Made by a program: the position numbers and the translations under genes. From Caryophanales bacterium UBA1744 (lineage in GTDB: Bacteria; Bacillota_I; Bacilli_A; RFN20; CAG-826): a stretch of DNA of 48,998 bases. Shown here piece by piece: positions 1 through 8,346 of the stretch. Position 1 is the stretch's first letter. Each line of letters begins with the position of its first letter. The stretch lies in NCBI GenBank assembly GCA_002314915.1, contig DCHU01000002.1, positions 1 through 48,998 of the forward strand, written 5' to 3'. The notes below the pieces were generated by a model that was not told where the DNA came from, did no database searches, and saw nothing but the letters and a program-made list of their open reading frames with translations.

Positions 1-311
1 GTGAGGTTTGTTGTAGCAATTGCGTGCTTTTCAACAACTGGTGTCTCCTCTGAAGAAGATGTCTTCTGCTCGCTTGAGGATGTGACTGGTTTGTCTTCCG
101 ATGAAGAAGTAACTGGTGCTTCTTCTGATGAAGATGTTACTGTCTCTGATGAAGTTGTAACAACTTCTGATGTTGCGTCTTCGCTTGTTGTGGTCTGGCT
201 TGAGACATCTTCACTCTCCTTTGAAGATGTGTTTCCAGAAGTACCACATGCGACTGTTAAGAACATAGCGCTTGCTAAGACTAACATCGGGATGATTCTG
301 TTCTTTTTCAT
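1..311 (-). CDS. Lipoprotein N-terminus with Ser/Thr/Glu-rich stalk (partial)
   Basis: This is a surface lipoprotein of unknown function, cut by the left edge of the window after 103 codons. It starts MKKNRIIP, has a hydrophobic core and a lipobox LTVAC with the lipidated cysteine at residue 22. From about residue 30 the chain is low complexity: repeated Ser-Ser-Ser-Glu and Thr-Ser clusters that look like a flexible stalk lifting a domain off the membrane. A purine-rich ribosome site lies just upstream of the ATG, and the stop of the preceding lipoprotein gene lies 18 bases away, so it is probably the tail of the same operon. The plus strand is also open here, but its translation is only the mirror of the repetitive stalk codons. 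The functional domain lies outside the window. Confidence 0.8.
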   Translation of the reverse strand, partial: MKKNRIIPMLVLASAMFLTVACGTSGNTSSKESEDVSSQTTTSEDATSEVVTTSSETVTSSSEEAPVTSSSEDKPVTSSSEQKTSSSEETPVVEKHAIATTNL

Positions 312-329
312 TTTACTTTCCCTTTCTTT

Positions 330-3131
330 TTATAACGTAAAATCGAAAACGTAATTAATTCCATTAACCGCAATCTTTAGACGGTATGCATTTCTATCTT
401 CCATGAACTGGATTAATGGTTCTGTGATCATGACAACGGCGTTGTTTGCTGTGATTTCATCAAGCGTGAACGCTGCGTTGCTTGCGTTGTAGGTATATAC
501 GAACTTGACTGTGCCAAGCGTATTGCCACCAACGTCTCTGAGGACTACTTGAGCCTTGTTTTCCTTTGCATCAAACGACATGGTGGCGGTGGTTTTTCCA
601 TATCCGCTGATGTAGGTTTCGGCGATCATGTCCTTGCCTTTAACCAAGTCGTTGAGGGTTGATGTATCAACCTTCTCGACGAATGTGTATTTTGCGTAGT
701 GACCGCAACCGGTGTTAACTGCGCTCTCATATGCGTCTAAGTATGGGTAGATTTCTGTAAGTGATTTGTTGTATGCGAGCTTTCCTCCATAAATGGAGTA
801 GAAGAATGCCCCATCTGCTACATCTCCGAAGATGACCTGCTCCTCATTGATTCTGATTTCACCATCTGAGAACGAGACCGCGATATCTCTCTCAACCTTA
901 GAGTCATCATACAAGTTGTATTGCGTGAGCTTCATATTGGTCTCGCTCTCGAATGAGAGTTCGAACTTAACCGTTCCGCCTGGAACATACTGGAATGTCT
1001 TGTGGTTGGTTACGAATTCGCTGACCAATTTTGCTCTTGAGTATGGTTCTGCAACCTCGACTGTGTAGATATCGGATGTGAACTCTGTTCCGGTGATCTT
1101 GAATCTGAATGAGTATTTTCCGACCTCATTGCCTCTTATTGAGTATGAGAATCCTGGGAGGCCATCTAAGTTGTCATAGGAGTTTCTATAAAGAGTGAGT
1201 CCAGAAGCTTTTCCTGAGACCATCTCAAGTTCGAAGCTATAGATGTCTTCGTCTGGGTTTGTGTTGAGGTAGAAGTGGTTGGTAGACTCGTTCTGGAAGA
1301 TGACACCTAAATCATAATTTGTGATATTGGTGACTAGGATCCCCTTTAATTCGGGTTTTGTGTATTTAACGTGAATCTTTTTCTCAATTCCATTGATTGA
1401 TGTGAATGTGATATTGGCCTCACCCGTTAAGGCGTTGCCTCTAACGTCTGTGTTTGCGGTGACGGAGTAGATGTTATCGCCGAGGTGCGTTGGGTTTGGG
1501 ATGTCATCGGTTGATGATGACTTTCCGTCAAGAACATCGATGAGAGTGGATGCGCTTGAATTTGTTGGTGCTACTTTTAAGACTAATGTCTTATCGTAAG
1601 TTAATGTGTAATTTGTGACTCCATCGATGACCTCAACTGAATCCGGACCGTATTTGTCGAGGTTTGTGAAATCATACTCATCGTTAGCGCCTTTAGTTCC
1701 CGATGCGTCTTCTAATGAGAAGTCTTGCATGTAGTACTTAGAGATATCTAAATATGATGAGTTGTCATCTTTGTTGTCGTATTTCTTTTCGCCGTAAACG
1801 AAGTCGCTGAATGACTCCTTGTATGTTGCGGTGTTTGTATCGTTCTTGGACGTCTCGTTGAAGCTGTAGCTTGTGATCTTTCCTGCGTTGAACTTAACGT
1901 TAAACTCTGCGTTAAACTCGAGGTTGTTATCCAAGTCATCGTAGCTGGACACGATTGAGATTTCGTTGTCTGTGATGGTGAATTCGCTGTTTGCGTATAG
2001 TCCGATATATGAGAGACCGAAGATGTTTGTATCTATCGTTCCGTTATATAAAGCGGAATTCGTGATGATATTTCCAATGCCGAATGTAGGGACTCCGCCG
2101 TTCAATATGCTGATGAGTGAAGCGTTTTTGGTGTCGTTGAGCGAAGCGGCTTGGTTTATGTAGACCTCTTTGATTCCACCGAGGTTATAGCTGAAGTAGA
2201 ATGCTCTTCCCTTATTGGTGTCAACGCCTGAGTAGATGCTTGATGTTGAAGAAGATTTCTGGGTGTCGTTCTCAAATGTCTTCTTGGTGATTTTGGAGTA
2301 TGTGGCATTCTTGAATGAGGTGAATGCGATGTCTGTAGTTGTCTTTGACTTGTCGCTTGTGTCACTTCTCTCTTTTGAATATTTAACTGATGTTAATGAC
2401 TCTGATTCATAGTTCATGGCTGCGGTTAATTTCTCTTTAACCTGCATCATGCTGATTTCGTTCTCGTCCACAACATCAAATGTTGCTGCGTTAGACATGG
2501 CATCAGATCCGTCTGCCGCGTATGAGATTGTTACTTTGACGACTAGTCCACTGACTTTGCCGTATGTTTCGATTTTGGCTCTTGTTTCATCAACTCTAGT
2601 CAATCTAGCGATCGATGAGTCTGAATTGAAAGGGGTGATGAGAGAGAATGCGACGTTATTTGGGGTCGAAGTGCCTTCACCTAATCTATAAGTGACATAG
2701 AACTCTTTTCCCATAGGAACGGTATATGTTCCTGTCTCTACATCATATGGATAGTTGTTTTCTCCATCGATGACTAATTCAACGGTTTTGCTCTTGTTGC
2801 CGACGACTTCGATTGGGTATTCGACTTTGATCGATGAGTCGAGGACTGATGAGATTGTGATAACGCAGCTGCCAACTTTGACGCCTGTGACCGTTCCGTC
2901 CGCATCGACGGTTGCGATTGATGTATCGCTTGATGAATAGACGACATTGTCGTTTGTGGTGCCGAGAACATCGCATGCTAAAACGATAGTCTTTCCGACC
3001 TCAACTTGGTGCGCACCGATAACCTCGATAGAGGTAGGTGTTCCCACGTCTGATGTTTTTGTGTTGCTAGGCGTTCCGCATGATGCGAGTGCGAAGGCTA
3101 GAGCTAATACGAATAAGTGCTTCTTTTTCAT
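330..3131 (-). CDS. Large lipoprotein with bacterial Ig-like (Big2) domain
   Basis: The product is 933 residues, exported and lipidated at Cys18 (lipobox ALASC). Residues about 33-110 match a Big2 Ig-like domain: an opening PTSIEV, the core YSSSDTSIATVDADG and the closing GTVTGVKVGSCVITI. A second region from about residue 230 begins with EKLTAAMNYESESLTSVKYS, similar to the opening of the repeated module in neighbouring lipoproteins. The rest is beta-rich, with no catalytic motif that I recognise. A structural, adhesive or ligand-binding surface role is inferred. The gene is separated from the preceding lipoprotein gene by 72 bases, the longest gap in the run. Its good Shine-Dalgarno (AAAGGAG, plus-strand 3157-3163) lies about 25 bases before the ATG, which is unusually far; no closer in-frame start was found. 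Confidence 0.85.
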   Translation of the reverse strand: MKKKHLFVLALAFALASCGTPSNTKTSDVGTPTSIEVIGAHQVEVGKTIVLACDVLGTTNDNVVYSSSDTSIATVDADGTVTGVKVGSCVITISSVLDSSIKVEYPIEVVGNKSKTVELVIDGENNYPYDVETGTYTVPMGKEFYVTYRLGEGTSTPNNVAFSLITPFNSDSSIARLTRVDETRAKIETYGKVSGLVVKVTISYAADGSDAMSNAATFDVVDENEISMMQVKEKLTAAMNYESESLTSVKYSKERSDTSDKSKTTTDIAFTSFKNATYSKITKKTFENDTQKSSSTSSIYSGVDTNKGRAFYFSYNLGGIKEVYINQAASLNDTKNASLISILNGGVPTFGIGNIITNSALYNGTIDTNIFGLSYIGLYANSEFTITDNEISIVSSYDDLDNNLEFNAEFNVKFNAGKITSYSFNETSKNDTNTATYKESFSDFVYGEKKYDNKDDNSSYLDISKYYMQDFSLEDASGTKGANDEYDFTNLDKYGPDSVEVIDGVTNYTLTYDKTLVLKVAPTNSSASTLIDVLDGKSSSTDDIPNPTHLGDNIYSVTANTDVRGNALTGEANITFTSINGIEKKIHVKYTKPELKGILVTNITNYDLGVIFQNESTNHFYLNTNPDEDIYSFELEMVSGKASGLTLYRNSYDNLDGLPGFSYSIRGNEVGKYSFRFKITGTEFTSDIYTVEVAEPYSRAKLVSEFVTNHKTFQYVPGGTVKFELSFESETNMKLTQYNLYDDSKVERDIAVSFSDGEIRINEEQVIFGDVADGAFFYSIYGGKLAYNKSLTEIYPYLDAYESAVNTGCGHYAKYTFVEKVDTSTLNDLVKGKDMIAETYISGYGKTTATMSFDAKENKAQVVLRDVGGNTLGTVKFVYTYNASNAAFTLDEITANNAVVMITEPLIQFMEDRNAYRLKIAVNGINYVFDFTL

Positions 3132-3203
3132 AATTATGTCGAATAATAATCGTTTTCTCCTTTGTGTGCTATAGGTGTGTGATGTGTATACGCTTACAAA
3201 GTG

Positions 3204-5171
3204 TTAATTGCCTAAAAATGTCTCGATATCAGCGACAGATGTCGTTCCGATATCGAAGAATGTGAAGACGAATGAGTTGGTATATGACTCGTCTGCTGCG
3301 ACGTAGTTGCAGATGAGTGACACTCTAGTGTCATAGTTGTCTTTTCCGTTGGTGACCATGAAACCCGCTCCCATAGGAAGGATCTTGTTTGTGCCTCCGG
3401 TGAGATAGTCTAAGACAGCCTGGGCAAAGCCGTCTTTGGTGTTTTCCCAATAGGTGTATTTGCCGAATGTTGAGACTTTATAGTTGTCCATGTTGTAGAG
3501 GTCGCTGTTTGAGATGCCTTTTGCGGCGTTCTCAAATGATGAGAAGTAGAAGAGGTCATTCTCCGCGCCGAAATATGAGCCTGTTCCAGGCATCTTTAAT
3601 GGACTTGTTCCGTCTGCATAGTTCTTTGTGTCGTCGACTGTTAACTCTCCGTTATAAAGAGTGAATGAGTTGATGAGGTTTGATCCTCTTCTCACATATC
3701 CGAGATTGATTGTCTTATCAAGATAAGAGAACTCATAGAAGTAGTCTTTTGTGTAACAATACTTAACGAGTCCAACGCTTGAGTTGTTGATCTCGAGTGA
3801 GTAGTTGTGCTGTTTGAACTTCTGGAGAACGGTGTCGAAGGTGTTCTTGTTCTGGGTTGATGCGTCATCTCCGATGTTGAGGTAGCGATCAATTGGGTCA
3901 TAGACCGTTGTGTTGAGCCCCGAGAAGTTGCAGACATATGTTCCAAGCTTTAAGCTTGTGTTCTTGTTTCTAAGTTCGAAATAGAGGTTGAACTCATGTG
4001 TTTCCTCATTGACCACTTCGATGCGGACTCTGTCTGTGTAGCACTCATCTGAGACTGTGCAGTAGCAGACGTAGCTTAAGACTCCGATTGTTTGTGAATC
4101 GGTGATGATGTAGGAGTTCTCATGCTCTTCATCGACATAGCCTACAAAGTAGTTGTAGTCGAGCATCGAGACGGTGTAGTCAAGTATTCCGCCATAGAGG
4201 GCAGTGTAGAGAGTGTTGTACTCGTCAGCGACTGGAACGCCTGTGATCTCGACCTTGTTCTCGCTGTTGGTGTTGAACTTGGCGACAACGCCCTGTTTAA
4301 GGACATAGCCACCGACCGTTCCACCTTCGAAATCATTGATAATCGCATTCTCCGTGAAGATCTGTCTTCCGTTGAAATTGATGGAAGGCATTTGAGACGA
4401 ATCACTTGTGATCACGTAGTTGTTGCTCTCAAGGTATGGAGCTATGAACTGATAGAATTTTGGGGTTAATGGGGTTTTTGCGGACTTTCCGTCTGAGAGG
4501 TATTTGCTGATTGTCTTGTTTTCGGTTGTGCCGACGTTGGAGACGATGGTTTGGACCACGTCTTCGTAGTAGTTGTTACCGAACGCTTCTCCTGAATAGG
4601 AGAGGATGACTGAGTTGATAACGAGCTTCTCTCCCAAGACTTTGATTGTTGTTTTTTCTGGATAGATGCCCTGTGCAATCTGTCTGATTAAGAATACGTT
4701 TGCGAATATGGAGTCGTTCTTCGCGTTCTCGCCGAATGTATATGTGTACACTCCGTTCTCGTCAGTTTCAGTTGGAAGATATGACAAATCAAAGGAGTCG
4801 ATACCATAGGTATAATCAAATATTGAGTCGTAACGAATTCCGTCGTTGTTGACGAGTGGAAGACCTGAAACGACCTCTCCGTCGGTGATTGTGTATTTGA
4901 AGATTTCGTCGCTTCCCTGAGCGATGCCATAGTCTCCTAAATCACCTTCTGCCTCAACGGCATACTTTGTGTATCTCTTGGTTTCGTTTCTCTCTTTCCC
5001 GTATGACATGAACTTATCCGTGTAGCTGACGGTGAAGTTGTTGTCCTGGAGTTTTGCGAAAGTTTCCCGAAGGGAACCTACAGGATTATATGAGTTGGAT
5101 TTTTCTGGAGCGCTGCAAGCGGCGATCGCAAAGATTGATAAGGCTAATAAACCGATGTTTCTTTTCTTCAT
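3204..5171 (-). CDS. Three-module lipoprotein of the NNYT/GTTS family
   Basis: This 655-residue lipoprotein (lipobox AIAAC, Cys19) seems to hold three copies of a roughly 200-residue module. Each copy opens with a short helix followed by an Asn-rich segment: LQDNNFTVSY near residue 41, LESNNYVITS near 245, and FKQHNYSLEI near 445. The first closes with NVGTTENKTISKYL near 212, and the last with DIGTTSVADIETFLGN at the C-terminus; the middle closing segment is weaker (FSGLNTTVYDPIDRYL). The third copy also has YFYEFSYLDKTINLGYV, which parallels YFLFDYLNEKYTDFGFV in the next protein of the operon. I do not recognise the family and see no catalytic motif. A clear AGGAG lies 8 bases before the ATG, inside the end of the preceding gene, so translation is probably coupled. 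Surface localisation is well supported; the binding function is inferred. Confidence 0.85.
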   Translation of the reverse strand: MKKRNIGLLALSIFAIAACSAPEKSNSYNPVGSLRETFAKLQDNNFTVSYTDKFMSYGKERNETKRYTKYAVEAEGDLGDYGIAQGSDEIFKYTITDGEVVSGLPLVNNDGIRYDSIFDYTYGIDSFDLSYLPTETDENGVYTYTFGENAKNDSIFANVFLIRQIAQGIYPEKTTIKVLGEKLVINSVILSYSGEAFGNNYYEDVVQTIVSNVGTTENKTISKYLSDGKSAKTPLTPKFYQFIAPYLESNNYVITSDSSQMPSINFNGRQIFTENAIINDFEGGTVGGYVLKQGVVAKFNTNSENKVEITGVPVADEYNTLYTALYGGILDYTVSMLDYNYFVGYVDEEHENSYIITDSQTIGVLSYVCYCTVSDECYTDRVRIEVVNEETHEFNLYFELRNKNTSLKLGTYVCNFSGLNTTVYDPIDRYLNIGDDASTQNKNTFDTVLQKFKQHNYSLEINNSSVGLVKYCYTKDYFYEFSYLDKTINLGYVRRGSNLINSFTLYNGELTVDDTKNYADGTSPLKMPGTGSYFGAENDLFYFSSFENAAKGISNSDLYNMDNYKVSTFGKYTYWENTKDGFAQAVLDYLTGGTNKILPMGAGFMVTNGKDNYDTRVSLICNYVAADESYTNSFVFTFFDIGTTSVADIETFLGN

Positions 5172-5174
5172 AAT

Positions 5175-6809
5175 TTATTCTCCTAACTGCGATGCTAAGA
5201 ACGCTTCGACGCTTGGAACGCTTGAGGTTCCGAAATTTGATGCTGTGTAGAATATCTTCTGTTTGCCATAGGCACCGCCATCGAGAGATGCCATGACTCC
5301 CAGTCCGATGTCGACTGTTTGAATTGTGCCATCGGTGTTTTTGTTTGCTTTGAGGTAGCAATCCTGGATGTATTCCATCCAAGTGGTGCTGCTCTGGAAG
5401 CCCCAGCCGAATAAGCCATTTGCAAAATAGCCCATCACATCTGTGTTCTTTGTGTAATAGGCGTTTTCTTCGGAGCGGTTCTTCTCAAAGAAGATGCCCA
5501 TTCCGTCTGCGACGTTTCCGATATAGAAGGAGGCAGAGATGCCGTTTATTGCGAAGTCTCCGACGCCTTGGAACCAATCTGTGTATTTTTTGAATCCGTA
5601 TTCACCGGATGTGACTTCGGTGTACTGATATGCAACGCCTTTATAAATATATAAAGTGTCGCTGCTACCAGTCTCTGGTAATTCATCGACTTCTCTATAT
5701 TTCCAATTGCCTTCCATTGGACCGACGAGTCTAGTGAATGACATCGTTCCGTCTTTGGCTTTTTCAAACTCATAACAAGCTGAGTATGGAAGGGTGTAGG
5801 TTGTTGGCTTCTCGTTTCCGTTTGAGTCGTATTTGCAGGTTACTGTCTTGTTCTTGTTAACGAAAACAAAGCCGAAATCGGTGTATTTCTCGTTCAAATA
5901 GTCGAAGAGGAAGTAATTTTCGGTGCAGACGACATTGTATGTCGCTGATGTGATGCCACCTGTTGCAGCCTCCACTTTGATGCCGCTTAATGTGTAGTTG
6001 TTAAGAGCGAACTTGTCGAAAGAGGCTTTGACATCGTCATAGCAATCAACTCCTTTGACTGAGCCGTTCTTAATCTGGTTCTCGATGTTCTTGAGAGGGA
6101 ATGTTTCAGCGGTGTACTTTGTGTACTCTCCGGTGATTGTGCCATTCGATCCCAAATCGATAGTGGTCTTTATCTTTTGGGTAGCCTCATCTAGCACCTC
6201 AAAGTATGTTGAGACGATGTATCCAGAGATAGATGATCCATATGAGGTCATATACTGGAGAATTGAGGTGATATTTGAGTCGGTAATCTGGAATTTGGTC
6301 GCGGATAATGGGACAAGTGAATAATCAGGTGACTCCAAATCCTTGATGAGGCTGAAGCTTGAGATTGTGAATGCACTGTAGAGGTTACTCATCTTGACGT
6401 ATGAGTCTGTTCCACTCATGTATTCATAAACTGATGGAGTGACTGTGTCTAACTTATCATTCAAATAAAATTTGAATAAATTACCTGTTAAATATTCTTC
6501 AGCGTATCCGATTGAACTTGAGAAGTCGTCGTTAAGTTCAAAGAACATGCTTGGCGAATAGTACTGGGTGAAGTGGGTCTCACTGTTAGGGATGTTGAAC
6601 GTCACTTCGTATGTGTAGTAATCGTTATTCGCGATTTCTGAGAGGATTTTCTCCGCTTTGGAGGTGTCGTATGCCTCGACTGTGTCGCCTGCGGCATTTC
6701 CTTCTAAACCTCCGTCTTCATTTGGGGTTTTGATGGTTAAAGAACCACCGTTTCCGCATGAAGTGAGGATGAGGAATGATAACGCTAAAATAAGAGGGTT
6801 CTTACGCAT
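5175..6809 (-). CDS. Two-module lipoprotein of the NNYT/GTTS family
   Basis: This 544-residue lipoprotein has lipobox LTSC (Cys18), then a Gly/Asn-rich linker. Two modules follow. The first opens near residue 53 with IANNDYYTYEV. The second opens near residue 262 with FDKFALNNYTLSGIKV, continues with YFLFDYLNEKYTDFGFV, and ends the protein with NFGTSSVPSVEAFLASQLGE. This closing segment closely resembles that of the neighbouring three-module protein, so the genes are probably ancient duplicates. The start overlaps the end of the preceding metalloprotease gene by 8 bases, with a G-rich ribosome site (GGGGGTA) inside it, and the next gene begins 3 bases after the stop. No enzyme motif is visible; function is unknown. 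Confidence 0.85.
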   Translation of the reverse strand: MRKNPLILALSFLILTSCGNGGSLTIKTPNEDGGLEGNAAGDTVEAYDTSKAEKILSEIANNDYYTYEVTFNIPNSETHFTQYYSPSMFFELNDDFSSSIGYAEEYLTGNLFKFYLNDKLDTVTPSVYEYMSGTDSYVKMSNLYSAFTISSFSLIKDLESPDYSLVPLSATKFQITDSNITSILQYMTSYGSSISGYIVSTYFEVLDEATQKIKTTIDLGSNGTITGEYTKYTAETFPLKNIENQIKNGSVKGVDCYDDVKASFDKFALNNYTLSGIKVEAATGGITSATYNVVCTENYFLFDYLNEKYTDFGFVFVNKNKTVTCKYDSNGNEKPTTYTLPYSACYEFEKAKDGTMSFTRLVGPMEGNWKYREVDELPETGSSDTLYIYKGVAYQYTEVTSGEYGFKKYTDWFQGVGDFAINGISASFYIGNVADGMGIFFEKNRSEENAYYTKNTDVMGYFANGLFGWGFQSSTTWMEYIQDCYLKANKNTDGTIQTVDIGLGVMASLDGGAYGKQKIFYTASNFGTSSVPSVEAFLASQLGE

Positions 6810-8346
6810 TGGTGATACCCCCTATCTCGATTACTGCGGAGCATGTTTTTCCATTGTCAAACTTATCTCCTCTGAGGAAGAAGTTGTTGCCGTATTTCTC
6901 AAGGCTGAAAACATCTCCTTCATGGAAGTATGTCGAGGATTTCTGATATCCGCCGTAGTTGAATGTGTTCTTGTTGGTGGCTTCGATTAATCTGAGTTCA
7001 TCCTGGAGGTTGTCTTCGATGGATAATCCGAGATATTCATTATATGAAGTCCAACCACGCTGATTGGTGATTGGGAGACAAATACCGTGATTGCTATCGA
7101 TGAGGGTTTCGCCTTCATAACGCTTGATTGAGCCTTCATATCCATCCCATGAACCATAGTATTTGGATTTGTTGATGTGATAGAGTCTCACGCCTGGTTC
7201 AGATGGGGCTAAAGCCTTCTCTTCGAGCGATACAACGCTGTCATGGTAGTTGAGACCGGTGTTGTTATAGAGCTCAAGCATCAAATATTCGCCAAAAGGG
7301 TCGAATTTAGACGAGCCGTCATAATCATCGCTAGGAATTACGATTACGGAGTTTTCGTTGTCCATAGACTTCAAATCGATTGTCGCGTTTCCTGAGACGA
7401 TTGTTGGCTTAGTCCATCCGAGGAGCATCTTTGAGAATGAGTTGTGGTCGATGATGTTTCCGTCCATCATATCGGTCTGGCCTAAAGGCTTATATGTGTT
7501 GTTGTCGCTATAGTAGTCGCTTAAGCCGAGGAAGTGTCCTGTCTCATGGATGTAGGTATGGGTGTCGATTTTGTCCACTCCGTATCCTGTGTACATGAAG
7601 TCATAGCTCGCCCAGCCGAAAAGCGAATATGCTGGAGCGTATTTGGATGGTTTTGTCTCACTTCCGTCGAGATTTCCCCATGTTGTATATGCCCAGTAGT
7701 TGTAATCGTCTGTTAAAGGGCCGTTGTTGGAATAGTCTGGCGCGGAATAAATGAGCCATACGCCATCGACGTATCCATCTTCGTCTGTGTCGTATTCCGT
7801 AAGATCGATCGTGGTGTTCTTTTTGACCCAGTTGACCGCAGCGTTTGCGACATCGTAAGTGGAGTTTATTGTGATATCTCCAGCATTGCTGATTGAGAGT
7901 TTTGAGTCGTTTGCGATATCAAACCAGTTTGTGACCTCGCCCGTTAATTTGAGATGTCCGTATGATGACTGCTCATAGAATGAGGAGACTGATTCGTATT
8001 CGTTTCCTTTTCCAAAGAAACACTTGTTCAAATCATCGATGACTCTCTCTTTGTCATCCACTCCGTCGTTATCGATATCGACTGTTTCGTATCCCGGAAC
8101 GATGACCGGGATGATTAAGAGTTTTCTATCTCCGATTGATGGGAAATATTTGTATTTGATGAGTAAGTCTTCCTGGATGGAGTACAGAGTGTCCACCATG
8201 GTGACTTCATCAGATTTGATGACCTTGTTGACTGAGGCCTTGTCGTTGGAGATTGTGATTGAGACTTTCTTTGAGTTCGAGTTGCCTCCGCATGATGCGA
8301 GGGTGAAAAGTCCGAACACGGTCAATATGCTTAGTTTCTTATTCAT
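6802..8346 (-). CDS. M6-family zinc metalloprotease lipoprotein
   Basis: This is a secreted, membrane-anchored metallopeptidase of 514 residues (lipobox LASC, Cys19). The zinc site is intact: HETGHFLGLSD, with His267, Glu268, His271 and Asp277, followed by a Met-turn-like segment GQTDMMDGN. Other M6 hallmarks are FFGKGNEY, SSYGHLKLTGEVTNWFD, and a calcium-binding-type loop DTDEDGYVDG before the active site. Known M6 peptidases (immune inhibitor A type) cut extracellular proteins; the substrate here is not known. It is next to a second intact M6 gene, overlapping it by 8 bases, with GGAGG nine bases before the ATG. The tandem pair suggests a duplicated protease with divided specificity. The family call is firm; the substrate is unknown. 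Confidence 0.93.
   Translation of the reverse strand: MNKKLSILTVFGLFTLASCGGNSNSKKVSITISNDKASVNKVIKSDEVTMVDTLYSIQEDLLIKYKYFPSIGDRKLLIIPVIVPGYETVDIDNDGVDDKERVIDDLNKCFFGKGNEYESVSSFYEQSSYGHLKLTGEVTNWFDIANDSKLSISNAGDITINSTYDVANAAVNWVKKNTTIDLTEYDTDEDGYVDGVWLIYSAPDYSNNGPLTDDYNYWAYTTWGNLDGSETKPSKYAPAYSLFGWASYDFMYTGYGVDKIDTHTYIHETGHFLGLSDYYSDNNTYKPLGQTDMMDGNIIDHNSFSKMLLGWTKPTIVSGNATIDLKSMDNENSVIVIPSDDYDGSSKFDPFGEYLMLELYNNTGLNYHDSVVSLEEKALAPSEPGVRLYHINKSKYYGSWDGYEGSIKRYEGETLIDSNHGICLPITNQRGWTSYNEYLGLSIEDNLQDELRLIEATNKNTFNYGGYQKSSTYFHEGDVFSLEKYGNNFFLRGDKFDNGKTCSAVIEIGGITNA

Noticed and set aside
1..354. Open plus-strand frame of 117 codons
   Set aside because: It mirrors the Ser/Glu stalk codons of the minus-strand lipoprotein. 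The minus strand has a signal peptide, a lipobox and a ribosome site.
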